This document shows, piece after piece, positions 63,896-64,000 of a DNA stretch of 64,000 bases (the first letter of the stretch is position 1; each line of letters begins with the position of its first letter). The DNA comes from Amycolatopsis viridis (GTDB lineage Bacteria > Actinomycetota > Actinomycetes > Mycobacteriales > Pseudonocardiaceae). The position numbers and the translations under genes were made by a program. Under the pieces are notes generated by a model. That model saw nothing but the letters and a program-made list of their open reading frames with translations, was not told the DNA's origin and did not search any database. Location of the stretch: NCBI RefSeq assembly GCF_011758765.1, contig NZ_JAANOU010000001.1:4836001-4900000 (forward strand). The letters run 5' to 3'.

Positions 63896-64000
63896 GTGAA
63901 AGTCGCCTTCGTCGGCAAGGGCGGCAGCGGGAAGACCACGCTGACCTCGCTGTTCGCCGCGTACCTTGCCGGTTCCGGCTGCCCGGTCCTGGCCATCGAC
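63896..64000 (+). CDS. CooC/ParA-like P-loop ATPase, truncated by window end
   Basis: Only 35 residues are visible: a GTG-started protein beginning VKVAFVGKGGSGKTTLTSL with deviant Walker A KGGSGKTT. It ends at VLAID, where the Walker B-like aspartate follows. Such enzymes insert metals or partition cargo; CooC-type maturation ATPases have this opening. The neighbouring Zur-like box and BtuF-like gene hint at metal handling, an inference that needs the rest of the gene. Confidence 0.75.
   Translation, partial: MKVAFVGKGGSGKTTLTSLFAAYLAGSGCPVLAID

Overview
This is high-GC actinobacterial chromosome, most like the Pseudonocardiaceae (Amycolatopsis and relatives). The evidence is the strong GC bias at third codon positions, WhiB7, UvrD2, SecA2, GlnE and two type I glutamine synthetases, a tRNA-free 16S-23S spacer, and many starts with a -10 hexamer 6-7 nt upstream. 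No transposase, prophage or CRISPR array was seen. Two gene orders known from Mycobacterium tuberculosis are recognisable: Rv3194c-Rv3198c (PDZ protease, DUF2342, E1-like protein, ABC1 kinase, whiB7, uvrD2) and Rv2219-Rv2225 (DUF4191, RDD, glnA1, glnE, glnA2, two Hip1-like hydrolases, panB).

Layout. 1-13030 is the first block, interrupted by a YgjP-type metallopeptidase, an AbiEi-like protein, a methyltransferase and a 59-residue zinc-ribbon protein. whiB7 has a full attenuation leader: WhiB7-type promoter, leader ORF and intrinsic terminator. 13096-15994 holds DUF4191, RDD and glnA1 with a GlnR box. 16356-27631 is a self-contained catabolic module of 11 genes (dehydrogenase, class I aldolase, DhaK, a DhaL-VOC fusion, a ribose-type ABC transporter, a second binding protein, an NTF2-like protein and two IclR-type regulators). 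Its two promoters share the same 36-bp operator-like inverted repeat. 27677-31927 holds a thioesterase, glnE and a glutamine amidotransferase. 31948-37383 is a complete rRNA operon on the minus strand with promoter and terminator. 37512-53145 holds glnA2, an MFS/GlxA pair, a lipoprotein, two Hip1-like hydrolases, secA2, DNA-repair and small-enzyme genes, panB and a CtaG-like protein, followed by uppP. 54147-61236 is a polyamine-type uptake and oxidation module with a GntR regulator and a stand-alone Cache protein. 61223-63770 is a tightly overlapping operon of RNase, DUF4326 and a metal-receptor-like protein. A P-loop ATPase begins at 63896 and runs off the window.

How the genes work together. 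GlnA1, GlnE and GlnA2 form the nitrogen-assimilation core, but here the sugar module and the rRNA operon lie between them. In the sugar module the predicted flow is uptake by the ABC transporter, phosphorylation by DhaK/DhaL, then aldolase cleavage and redox steps. The substrate is unknown. The most novel signals are the shared operator, the IclR-HTH/periplasmic-binding-domain regulator, the DhaL-VOC fusion and the cysteine-rich binding proteins.
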